The position numbers and the translations under genes are program-made. The notes under the pieces were generated by a model. That model was not told where the DNA came from, did no database searches, and worked only from the letters and a program-made list of their open reading frames with translations. This document shows, piece after piece, positions 1 through 5,387 of a DNA stretch of 8,907 bases; positions within the stretch are counted from its first letter, which is position 1, and each line of letters begins with the position of its first letter. The DNA is from CAUVKI01 sp963552605. GTDB lineage: Bacteria; Bacillota; Clostridia; Tissierellales; Peptoniphilaceae. The stretch lies in NCBI GenBank assembly GCA_963552605.1, contig CAUVKI010000054.1, positions 1 to 8,907 on the forward strand, read 5' to 3'.

Positions 1-911
1 TTTTGGGCACTACACATATAATCTTTAAGGGTTCTTTCACTCTCAAGAACAAGTCGAGTGATAAGATTATAAGATACAGATTCGACAAGTGCAAAAGCAG
101 AGGAAACATTCCAAAAGGTGAACAGGCAGTGATATCCACCAAACAGGAAAATGATGTTTTGAAGTTGAGCTATTACACGGTTAATGAACCTGCCAAAGTA
201 GAGACCAAGTTTGAGGAAGCATATGAAGGGCTTCCCGATGGATTTACGCTTAAGGCGGCAACTCCCGTTAATGCTTATCTTAGTATAAGGAAAGGTACTT
301 CCGTGGTGGTGGAAATTAAGGTGAATTCAACCGTAGTTGATACGAAGAAAAAGGTTTTTGATGATTTTGTGGCTTCAGGTGTGGGAGAAGGAGACGGCGC
401 AAACGGTGAGCTTTATACTTTCTTAAGCGGTTTGGAGTATAACGGGGTCAAGCTTTTTGACAGTAAAAGCTTTAAAGCCAGTAAAGGAGACGGAGGCGTC
501 GTCAATGCAAAATTGGACTTTAGGGTTAGCAAAGAAGCGGTAGCGGCAGGAATTAGTCCTGAAGTAGGGATAGGGACTAAAGGAATCCCGAACGCTAACC
601 AACTTGGAGGAGTAGTAAAAATAGACGGAACGCCCGGACATCCCAAGAGAATTGTGCTCACCGATTGGATTGCAGCTCCCGGAGTCTACAAGCTTACGAT
701 AAGAGAAGGAGAAAAGGAGATTTTCAGCGGAACTTTTGAAACAAATATTGGTAATACCATAAGTGAAGATGGATGGGCAGCGTTGGGTAAGACAAATCCT
801 TCGGGGCTCAGCTTTAAGGGAAAATTTGATGGAATGAAACAGGACGCAAGAGTGGAGTTCGGTTCCGAATTCAAGGGAGTCTACACTATTCAAATAGTGG
901 GCTGGTATTAA
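1..911 (+). CDS. Secreted protein paralogue, copy 1 (5' end missing)
   Basis: This gene is open from the window edge; the first whole codon is at position 3 and the TAA stop is at 909-911. The start lies upstream: position 1 corresponds to position 2177 inside the complete second copy, so about 127 N-terminal residues, including the presumed signal peptide, are missing. The visible 302 residues align along their whole length with copy 2. Near-identical stretches (GTTHIIFKGSFTLKNKS, GNIPKGEQAVISTKQENDV, NGELYTFLSGLEYNGVKLFD) alternate with diverged ones, and both proteins end in IVGWY. I see no LPXTG motif, SLH repeat or transmembrane segment, so the product is probably released or held non-covalently; that is inferred from copy 2. 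I do not recognise the family. The frame is intact, so this copy may be expressed, or it may act as a sequence donor for copy 2. Confidence 0.85.
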   Translation, partial: LGTTHIIFKGSFTLKNKSSDKIIRYRFDKCKSRGNIPKGEQAVISTKQENDVLKLSYYTVNEPAKVETKFEEAYEGLPDGFTLKAATPVNAYLSIRKGTSVVVEIKVNSTVVDTKKKVFDDFVASGVGEGDGANGELYTFLSGLEYNGVKLFDSKSFKASKGDGGVVNAKLDFRVSKEAVAAGISPEVGIGTKGIPNANQLGGVVKIDGTPGHPKRIVLTDWIAAPGVYKLTIREGEKEIFSGTFETNIGNTISEDGWAALGKTNPSGLSFKGKFDGMKQDARVEFGSEFKGVYTIQIVGWY

Positions 912-913
912 AA

Positions 914-940
914 AAAGAGCTTTTAAAGCTCTTTTTTTTT
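914..940 (+). terminator. Rho-independent terminator after copy 1
   Basis: A stem of AAAGAGC (914-920) and GCTCTTT (928-934) encloses a 7-nt loop and is followed by further T residues to 940. It begins two bases after the stop codon. The same hairpin core is found after copy 2, so it is part of the duplicated unit. Confidence 0.85.
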
Positions 941-1007
941 AGTTTTTCCAAATTCACAGTATTTTTTCTTTGTCCTGATTTATAAGCATGGAAATCAATT
1001 TTCCACT

Positions 1008-1097
1008 ATGAAAAACAACATAAAAGAATACTTTGAATATGTGGAAACAAAAAGAGAATACAATGGCTATTTTTGCAAAGAAATGTCTGTGGGTTAA
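1008..1097 (+). pseudogene. Possible transposase N-terminal remnant (29 codons)
   Basis: A short ORF runs from ATG 1008 to TAA 1097. Its residues IKEYFEYVETKREYNGYF resemble the start of the DDE_Tnp_1-associated domain found at the N-terminus of ISAs1/H-repeat transposases, where a pattern like 'F..I.D.R...G..Y.L' is usual. That resemblance is from memory and rests on few residues. No later part of a transposase follows in any frame, so if the match is real this is a truncated relic. It may equally be a chance ORF, and it has no good ribosome binding site. Confidence 0.22.
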
Positions 1098-1110
1098 AAA
1101 ACATAAGTCG

Positions 1111-1389
1111 AATTTGCGACCACGAAAATTTGCGTATCTTATGCGGAGTACAAATTGTTTATATCCACAATTCAAAGAAATAATAGTATAAAAACACGAT
1201 AGTGCCGTGTGGAATCAAATGAAGTTTACATTTGATAGGAATGGTGTGCTAAGTTAATCAACCACATAATCAGAGGCAAGTTGGAATATATTAGATTATT
1301 ACAATTTTATTACAATTCAAGAAATAGCTATTTGTTTTTGAAAAACTTCCGATTTAATCTGTACCATGCGACAATTAGGGTCGCAAATT
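1111..1389. repeat. Inverted repeat pair enclosing about 257 bp
   Basis: AATTTGCGACC at 1111-1121 is the exact reverse complement of GGTCGCAAATT at 1379-1389. A second, overlapping pair also matches: AAAATTTGCG (1125-1134) against CGCAAATTTT (1382-1391). The left arm therefore carries AATTTGCG twice, 16 bp apart. The right arm forms its own small hairpin with TGCGAC at 1367-1372. Two inverted arms enclosing non-coding DNA would fit a MITE-like or internally deleted insertion element, but no flanking target-site duplication is evident. Confidence 0.4.
1296..1317. repeat. Perfect 11-bp tandem direct repeat
   Basis: TTATTACAATT occurs twice with no gap (1296-1306 and 1307-1317). A period of 11 bp places both copies on the same face of the helix, as is common for binding sites of response regulators and other transcription factors that bind as dimers. 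A/T-rich sequence makes chance repeats more likely, so the regulatory reading is only a possibility. Confidence 0.4.
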
Positions 1390-1433
1390 TTAATCAAGGA
1401 GGTAACCGAAAAAATTACTTAAGGAGATGTGCA

Positions 1434-1453
1434 ATAATCGGATATCCGATTAT
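1434..1453. repeat. Perfect 20-bp palindrome
   Basis: ATAATCGGATATCCGATTAT is fully self-complementary with no spacer. It could be an operator for a symmetric DNA-binding dimer or a cruciform-prone site. A separate hairpin, AGCTTTAT/ATAAAGCT (1460-1467 and 1473-1480), follows seven bases later. Confidence 0.5.
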
Positions 1454-1584
1454 GGGCTGAGCTTTATGATGAATAAAGCTTAAAAAAATCTCTAAACCGA
1501 CCTTATATTAAGGGACAGTGCCGACACCTCAAAAAAAGCTTTAGGGTTAAGCTTTTATGGGGGTGTGCCTTGAGGAGAAGTTTA

Positions 1585-1614
1585 GGGAGGTATCGGGGGT
1601 TATGGGATAAAGGG
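1585..1614 (+). other. Canonical G-quadruplex motif
   Basis: The plus strand carries four G runs: GGG 1585-1587, GGGGG 1595-1599, GGG 1604-1606 and GGG 1612-1614. The loops are 7, 4 and 5 nt, so the stretch satisfies the standard G3+N1-7 rule. A further GGGGG lies at 1559-1563. The motif is on the sense strand about 180 nt upstream of the copy 2 start, so it could fold in DNA or in a leader transcript. Such a motif is uncommon in A/T-rich DNA like the flanks seen here. Whether it folds in the cell is not shown. Confidence 0.55.
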
Positions 1615-1644
1615 TTTTCTTGCTTTCCCATATGATGTGAACAG

Positions 1645-1766
1645 GGAGCGAGCGTGATAGTAAAGCGATTTTTCGTTCCGACAGTCGGCTGATTCAGGCA
1701 CAAATAGAAGAAGCGGGTTGGAAGCACCTGAAAAATTTGTGCTGAAAGTAGGAGGAGCAGTACAAA
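1645..1766 (+). promoter_or_regulatory. Candidate structured leader with competing hairpins
   Basis: Three stems can be drawn upstream of the copy 2 start. The first is GGAGCGA (1645-1651) with TCGTTCC (1673-1679), including one G-U pair. The second is GCACAAAT (1698-1705) with ATTTGTGC (1735-1742), a perfect 8-bp match. The third is TTTGTGCTG (1736-1744) with CAGTACAAA (1758-1766), with one G-U pair. The second and third share bases 1736-1742 and so exclude each other, the usual arrangement of an attenuator or riboswitch-like switch. The loop of the third presents AGGAGGAG, a decoy Shine-Dalgarno sequence, and the true one lies 17 nt further on. I do not match this to a known riboswitch class. 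A 34-codon open stretch overlaps it (1641-1742), so a decayed coding remnant is an alternative. Confidence 0.35.
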
Positions 1767-1794
1767 CAGTTGTTATAATTTTAGGAGGGAAGAG

Positions 1795-3084
1795 ATGAAA
1801 AAGATTTTGGCATTAACGCTGGTTTTACTTATGATAGCGGCGCCGGTATTTGCGGCGACGGGGGATGTGTACAATGCTGCGGACAAAACGCTGTTCAAAG
1901 AAGCGATGGACTTTTTGTCGGACAAGACGGCAGTGGCAAGATATGTCAGTGAACCTGAAAAGTTTTTAATAGAACTTGATGACGGAAAACTCTATAACGC
2001 TGATGATATAGCTACCGCTTTTGGAGCAAACCCCTCAGGCTACCAAGCGGACTTGAAGGCATCGGGAAAGGGCATAGAAAAGCCTTCCGGTCAGGAGATG
2101 AAGGTTGAGCTTAAACGCGGTGCTGTTTTGGAAGAGGATTTTGAGATTGTCGGTGCAAGAGTTGAGAAAGACCCTTTTTTGGGCACTACACATATAATCT
2201 TTAAGGGTTCTTTCACTCTCAAGAACAAGTCTGACAAGTTTATACACTATGAGTTCGACAAGTGCAAAAGCAAAGGAAACATTCCAAAAGGTGAACAGGC
2301 AGTGATATCCACCAAGCAGGAAAATGATGTTTTGAAATTGAGTTACTATAATGTCATTGAACCCACCAAAGTGGAGACCAAGTTTGAGGAAGCAAATGAG
2401 GGAAAGCCGGTAGGATTTTCCTTTTTAGGTACGGATCCTTTTGTCGGCTTGTATCTTGGCATAAAAGCCAAAACAAGCATTATAGTCCCCATTAAGGTTA
2501 ATCAGACCGTGGTTAAAACCGAGAAGAAGGTCTTTGATGTTGCTGTGCTTGCAAGTGGGGAAGAAGGAGATGGTGCGAATGGTGAGCTTTATACTTTCTT
2601 AAGCGGTTTGGAGTATAACGGGGTCAAGCTTTTTGACAACAAGAGCTTTAAAGCCAGTAAAGGAACGGCAGCGTTAGTTGCCGGGTTATCTTTCAGAGCG
2701 AGCAAGGAGTCGAGAGCGGCAGGAATTGTTCCCGAGGTGAAAGTGACTGTATCAGGAGTAACAACAGGCAATCAACTTTCTTCGTTGGTAAATACGCTTC
2801 CGGAAGAACCTGCAACTCCCAAGAGAATTGTGATTAATGGTTGGGCAGGACTTAATAGTGTCTATAAGGTTATAATCAGAGAAGGAGCAAGGGAGGTTTT
2901 CAGCGGGAGATTTGAGACAGCCGCTGCAAACCTTATTGATGAAGAAGGATGGAAGGCATTAAACGATAAGGCTCCCAAGGGCATAAGCTTTAAGGGGGAT
3001 AGTTGGATAAAATCACCGCCGAGAGTGGAGTTCGGACCCGAATTTCCGGGAGTCTACAATCTTGAGATAGTGGGCTGGTATTAA
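1795..3084 (+). CDS. Secreted protein of unknown family, copy 2 (complete)
   Basis: The 429-residue product starts at an ATG placed six bases after a strong AGGAGG (1783-1788). Residues 1-20 form a typical Sec signal peptide: lysines at 2-3, a hydrophobic core LALTLVLLMIAA and a likely cleavage after VFA (A20) or one residue later. Residues from about 128 onward align with copy 1. The mature protein has a single cysteine in a conserved DKCKS and no visible sortase motif, SLH repeats, lipobox or membrane anchor, so it is probably secreted or loosely cell-associated. Near its C-terminus a VYKVIIREG...FSG.FET stretch is shared with copy 1, and the last residues are IVGWY. Similarity to copy 1 is mosaic, with two blocks perfectly identical at DNA level and others poorly conserved. 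I do not recognise the family and assign no function. Long upstream DNA with hairpins and G runs may control it. Confidence 0.93.
   Translation: MKKILALTLVLLMIAAPVFAATGDVYNAADKTLFKEAMDFLSDKTAVARYVSEPEKFLIELDDGKLYNADDIATAFGANPSGYQADLKASGKGIEKPSGQEMKVELKRGAVLEEDFEIVGARVEKDPFLGTTHIIFKGSFTLKNKSDKFIHYEFDKCKSKGNIPKGEQAVISTKQENDVLKLSYYNVIEPTKVETKFEEANEGKPVGFSFLGTDPFVGLYLGIKAKTSIIVPIKVNQTVVKTEKKVFDVAVLASGEEGDGANGELYTFLSGLEYNGVKLFDNKSFKASKGTAALVAGLSFRASKESRAAGIVPEVKVTVSGVTTGNQLSSLVNTLPEEPATPKRIVINGWAGLNSVYKVIIREGAREVFSGRFETAAANLIDEEGWKALNDKAPKGISFKGDSWIKSPPRVEFGPEFPGVYNLEIVGWY
2177..3084 (+). repeat. Tandem gene duplication, second unit matching 1-911
   Basis: This segment is the counterpart of 1-911 at an offset of 2176 bp. 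Positions 2177-2231 are identical to 1-55, and 2581-2638 are identical to 405-462. The region coding for GNIPKGEQAVISTKQ is nearly identical, with only scattered third-base changes. Between these blocks the proteins differ strongly, for instance after FEEA and around the segment following KASKG. The contrast between perfect and poor blocks suggests gene conversion or selection for diversity rather than simple decay with time. Confidence 0.85.
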
Positions 3085-3089
3085 AAAAG

Positions 3090-3114
3090 AAGAGCTTTTA
3101 AAGCTCTTTTTTTT
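3090..3114 (+). terminator. Rho-independent terminator after copy 2
   Basis: AAGAGC (3090-3095) pairs with GCTCTT (3103-3108) across a 7-nt loop, followed by a T run to 3114. The core is the same as in the terminator after copy 1. Confidence 0.85.
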
Positions 3115-3168
3115 ATCCGCTTCCTCTCCTAAGAGGAGAATATTGTTATGATTTCTAAGTATACGGAC

Positions 3169-3197
3169 TTGACCGGGAGTATGAATTTTGTTATAAT
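3169..3197 (+). promoter_or_regulatory. Sigma-A promoter of the rplU operon
   Basis: A -35 box TTGACC (3169-3174), a 17-nt spacer and a perfect -10 box TATAAT (3192-3197) make this the best promoter in the window. Transcription would begin at about 3203-3205, leaving a leader of roughly 80 nt before the rplU ATG. Confidence 0.85.
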
Positions 3198-3203
3198 CCG
3201 TGC

Positions 3204-3282
3204 GTTAGCCGCTAAGGCAGGGCAGTAAGAGTTCTTTATGAACCGCCCAAGCCTTGCGAGTACGGACGGAGGAGGTGCAGGT
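3204..3282 (+). ncRNA. Ribosomal protein L21 leader RNA
   Basis: The 5' UTR folds into a long interrupted stem: AAGGC (3214-3218) with GCCTT (3251-3255), then GGGC (3220-3223) with GCCC (3245-3248), then an asymmetric internal loop AGTAAGA (3224-3230), then GTTC (3231-3234) with GAAC (3240-3243) closing a 5-nt loop. Leaders of this kind upstream of rplU-ysxB-rpmA are known in Bacillota as the L21 leader and are thought to mediate feedback by L21. The family assignment rests on position and the hairpin; I could not compare it with a covariance model. The ATG at 3238 lies in the apical part of this hairpin and is not the start of rplU. Confidence 0.7.
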
Positions 3283-3594
3283 ATGTACGCAGTTTTGGAA
3301 ACGGGCGGAAAACAATACAAGGTTTCAAAAGATGATGAAATTTTTGTGGAAAAGTTGGAAGCCAATGAGGGAGATACGGTAACCTTTGATAAAGTGCTTT
3401 TGATTTCTGATGACGGCAAGCTTTCAATGGGCAAGCCTTTTTTGGAAAATGCAAAGGTTGAAGCGGAGGTTTTGGAGAACGGCAAGGCAAGAAAGATTAT
3501 TGTATTTAAATACAAGGCTAAGAAGAATTACAGAAAGAAACAAGGTCATAGACAGCCTTACACAAAAGTAAAAATCAGCTCCATAATCGGGTAA
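3283..3594 (+). CDS. rplU: 50S ribosomal protein L21
   Basis: The 103-residue protein has the usual L21 length. It begins MYAVLETGGKQYKV, the family's typical N-terminus, and carries the C-terminal signature region KIIVFKYKAKKNYRKKQGHR followed by QPYT. L21 binds 23S rRNA in the large subunit. I chose ATG 3283 rather than the in-frame ATG 3238 because AGGAGGT (3270-3276) sits six bases upstream and the family starts at MYA; the 15 extra residues would come from the leader hairpin. The TAA stop shares its last base with the ATG of prp, so the two are translationally coupled. The gene is transcribed from the promoter at 3169-3197. Confidence 0.98.
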   Translation: MYAVLETGGKQYKVSKDDEIFVEKLEANEGDTVTFDKVLLISDDGKLSMGKPFLENAKVEAEVLENGKARKIIVFKYKAKKNYRKKQGHRQPYTKVKISSIIG

Positions 3595-3926
3595 TGAATA
3601 ATATCGTTATTCTTACCAAGGAGAGCGTTCCTATCGGATTTAGAATGGAGGGACACGCCGGAGCATTTTATGATGGAAGGGATTTGGTGTGCGCGGCACT
3701 TTCGGTGCTTTCACAAAACACCGTCTTTTCCATATCAAAGCTTTCGGGGCTTTTGAAAGACAGGGATTTTGGTTTTTTTGAAGATGCCTCCCTTCCCGTG
3801 TATGAAATGATTATAAAGAAAAGTAATGAAAAGGCTGAGCTTCTTATGCGGTCTTTTGAACTGGGAGTTAAGATTATGGAAGAGTCTTATCCTGATAATT
3901 GTAAGCTCACATATAAGGAGGTGTGA
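3594..3926 (+). CDS. prp: Ribosomal-processing cysteine protease Prp (YsxB family)
   Basis: The 110-residue protein carries the Prp signature GHAGAFYDGRDLVCAALS at residues 20-37. His21 and Cys33 are the expected catalytic pair, with Asp30 also conserved. In Bacillota and some other phyla Prp cleaves an N-terminal extension from ribosomal protein L27, an essential step in making working ribosomes. Its position between rplU and rpmA is the standard one, and the L27 in the next gene carries the matching extension, so substrate and protease are encoded side by side. The start overlaps the rplU stop by one base and no separate ribosome binding site is needed. The name ysxB is used for the Bacillus subtilis orthologue. 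Confidence 0.95.
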   Translation: MNNIVILTKESVPIGFRMEGHAGAFYDGRDLVCAALSVLSQNTVFSISKLSGLLKDRDFGFFEDASLPVYEMIIKKSNEKAELLMRSFELGVKIMEESYPDNCKLTYKEV

Positions 3927-3927
3927 T

Positions 3928-4221
3928 ATGAAATTTTTATTTAATTTGGAGTTTTTCTCGTCTAAGAAAGGAATGGGAAGCTCAAGGAACGGTCGTGATT
4001 CCGAGGCTAAAAGACTTGGAGTGAAAAGGGGTGACGGTTCTTTGGTTGTATCCGGAAATATCTTGGTAAGACAGAGAGGAACCAAAATCTATCCCGGAAA
4101 CAATGTGAGAATTGGCGGTGATGATACCCTTTTTGCCGTTGCGGACGGGATTGTGCGTTTTGAGAGAAAAGGAAGGGATAAGAAGCAGGTCAGCGTCTAT
4201 CCCTTGGAACAAGCTGAATAG
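3928..4221 (+). CDS. rpmA: 50S ribosomal protein L27 with Prp-cleaved N-terminal extension
   Basis: The 97-residue protein contains the L27 core KKGMGSSRNGRDSEAKRLGV at residues 13-32, followed by the expected RQRGTKIYPGNNVRIGGDDTLFA stretch in two parts. L27 reaches into the peptidyl-transferase centre with its N-terminal tail. Here the tail is preceded by MKFLFNLEFF, which fits the Prp recognition pattern (LNLQFF or similar) known in Bacillota; cleavage after Phe10 would leave SSKKG as the mature N-terminus. ATG 3928 was chosen because AAGGAGGTG (3915-3923) lies just upstream and this start gives the recognised extension; earlier in-frame codons read through prp. It is the last gene of its operon, followed by a hairpin terminator. 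Confidence 0.97.
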   Translation: MKFLFNLEFFSSKKGMGSSRNGRDSEAKRLGVKRGDGSLVVSGNILVRQRGTKIYPGNNVRIGGDDTLFAVADGIVRFERKGRDKKQVSVYPLEQAE

Positions 4222-4227
4222 TAGTGA

Positions 4228-4254
4228 AAAGGCACTCTTTCGGGTGCTTTTTTT
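4228..4254 (+). terminator. Rho-independent terminator after rpmA
   Basis: GCACTC (4232-4237) pairs with GGGTGC (4242-4247) around TTTC, extended by A-T pairs on both sides and followed by a long T run. The aroC ribosome binding site begins within a few bases of its end, so no promoter fits between them. Confidence 0.9.
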
Positions 4255-4265
4255 CTTGGAGGAAT

Positions 4266-5387
4266 ATGCTTAGCTACAAAACAGCCGGCGAATCTCACGG
4301 TAGAAGTCTTTTAGGCATACTGGACGGAATGCCGTCAGGGTGCGAAATAGATTTTTCGGAGATAAGAGAGGCTTTGAAAAGAAGAAAAACGGGGGCGGGA
4401 AGATCCGAACGGGCAGGTCTTGAAAAAGATATTTTTACAATATTAAGCGGAATTGAGGGGAATATTACAACGGGAAATCCGATAGCGGTGGAATTGGAAA
4501 ATATAAAGCGTGATACCGCAAAAGAAAAACCCACGGTGGTGCGTCCGGGGCATGCAGATTTGATAGGAAGTCTAAAGTATTCAAAAAATAATACCAGAGA
4601 TGCAATTGAGAGAGCGAGCGCAAGAGAAACCGCAATGAGAGTTTTATTATCCCAAATTGCAATAAGTCTACTAAAACCCTTTAATATACACGCAGAAAGT
4701 TTTGTAAAGAGGCTTGGAAGCGTTTCATCTCCGATAGATTATTATAGCGGGATTTCAGACGCAAACTTCAGTTTCTCCCGAAGCTCGATTTTAGGTGCTG
4801 TTGATAAGAATACGGAGCGGCTTTTTTCGGCTGAAATTGATAATACCGTTAAAAATAAAAATTCCGTTGGCGGCATTGTACAGATTGTTGCAAAAAATAT
4901 TCCGAAAGGTTTGGGTTCATTTGTTTCGTATGAGAAAAAACTTGACGCACGCATAGCTTATTCGTTGATGTCGGTACAAAGCGTTAAGGGTGTGAGTTTC
5001 GGGTGGAATTTATTTTGTGATAATCTTGGAGGATTTGAGTATCAGGACTCACCCTACTACGATGAGGGGAAACTTAAACATCGTTCAAATTTTCAAGGCG
5101 GGTTTGAAGCGGGAATGACTAACGGAGAGGATATAGTCATAGATATTTCATTAAAACCTATTCCCACTCTTTTAAGACCCAAGCCGTCGCTTGATATTCT
5201 CACTCACAATGAGGCGGTGTCGTATTATGAGCGTTCCGATATTACACAGGTTCCTTCGGCTTTGGTGATTTTGGAAAGCGTGGTATTATACGAGATTGCA
5301 AAGGTGATTTCTGAAGAAATAGGTGGCGATACTATGGAAGAAATGGTTTTTAGATTGAAAGAGCATAACAAGAGGTTCGATATATGA
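4266..5387 (+). CDS. aroC: Chorismate synthase
   Basis: This 373-residue protein (family usually 360-390) catalyses the last shikimate-pathway step, converting 5-enolpyruvylshikimate-3-phosphate to chorismate with reduced FMN. It shows the three family signatures: GESHG at 8-12 with His11, RPGHAD at 93-98 followed by ASARETAMR at 117-125, and RSDITQVPS at 323-331. The FMN-site stretches NSVGGIV (199-205) and GGFEAGMTNGE (278-288) are also present. ATG 4266 was chosen over the upstream in-frame ATG 4224 because TTGGAGG lies directly upstream and MLSYKTAGESHG is the expected N-terminus; the longer version would begin inside the rpmA terminator. It overlaps aroA by four bases (ATGA), indicating coupled translation with the enzyme that makes its substrate. 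Confidence 0.97.
   Translation: MLSYKTAGESHGRSLLGILDGMPSGCEIDFSEIREALKRRKTGAGRSERAGLEKDIFTILSGIEGNITTGNPIAVELENIKRDTAKEKPTVVRPGHADLIGSLKYSKNNTRDAIERASARETAMRVLLSQIAISLLKPFNIHAESFVKRLGSVSSPIDYYSGISDANFSFSRSSILGAVDKNTERLFSAEIDNTVKNKNSVGGIVQIVAKNIPKGLGSFVSYEKKLDARIAYSLMSVQSVKGVSFGWNLFCDNLGGFEYQDSPYYDEGKLKHRSNFQGGFEAGMTNGEDIVIDISLKPIPTLLRPKPSLDILTHNEAVSYYERSDITQVPSALVILESVVLYEIAKVISEEIGGDTMEEMVFRLKEHNKRFDI

Larger units (their letters stand above)
941..1794. other. Gene-poor region between the two paralogues
   Basis: About 850 bp hold no convincing full-length gene. From 941 to about 1500 the DNA is very A/T-rich and holds many short inverted repeats, for example ATCAAATG/CATTTGAT at 1214-1236, AAATAGCTATTT at 1322-1333 and TGCGAC/GTCGCA at 1367-1385. 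A strong but orphan Shine-Dalgarno sequence, AAGGAGGT (1396-1403), has no start codon at a usable distance; an 18-codon ORF at 1427-1483 starts directly against a second AAGGAG. From about 1540 to 1650 the plus strand becomes unusually G-rich. I found no clear sigma-A promoter for the downstream gene. The pattern suggests remnants of mobile DNA and/or a long structured leader. Confidence 0.6.

Noticed and set aside
423..893. Minus-strand ORF of 156 codons across copy 1
   Set aside because: It lies fully antisense to a conserved paralogue pair and is not kept open over the matching part of copy 2; no ribosome binding site or known motif.
954..1175. Minus-strand ORF of 73 codons in the gene-poor region
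   Set aside because: No ribosome binding site, low-complexity F-rich composition as expected from A/T-rich DNA, no recognised motif.
1200..1500. CRISPR array or tRNA suggested by many short hairpins
   Set aside because: The repeats are short, irregular and of different sequence; no regular spacers, cloverleaf or T-loop motif.
1503..1727. Minus-strand ORF of 74 codons
   Set aside because: Composition is explained by the complement of G-rich plus-strand DNA; no initiation signal and no known domain.
1774..1779. TATAAT just upstream of the copy 2 ribosome binding site as its -10 box
   Set aside because: No -35 box lies at 16-18 nt (that stretch is GGAGGA), and transcription would start inside the Shine-Dalgarno sequence.
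3238..3282. Longer L21 starting at ATG 3238
   Set aside because: It has no ribosome binding site, lies in the L21 leader hairpin and adds residues foreign to the family; MYAVLETGGKQY is the standard start.
3129..3515. Minus-strand ORFs opposite rplU
   Set aside because: They are shadows of the certain L21 gene.
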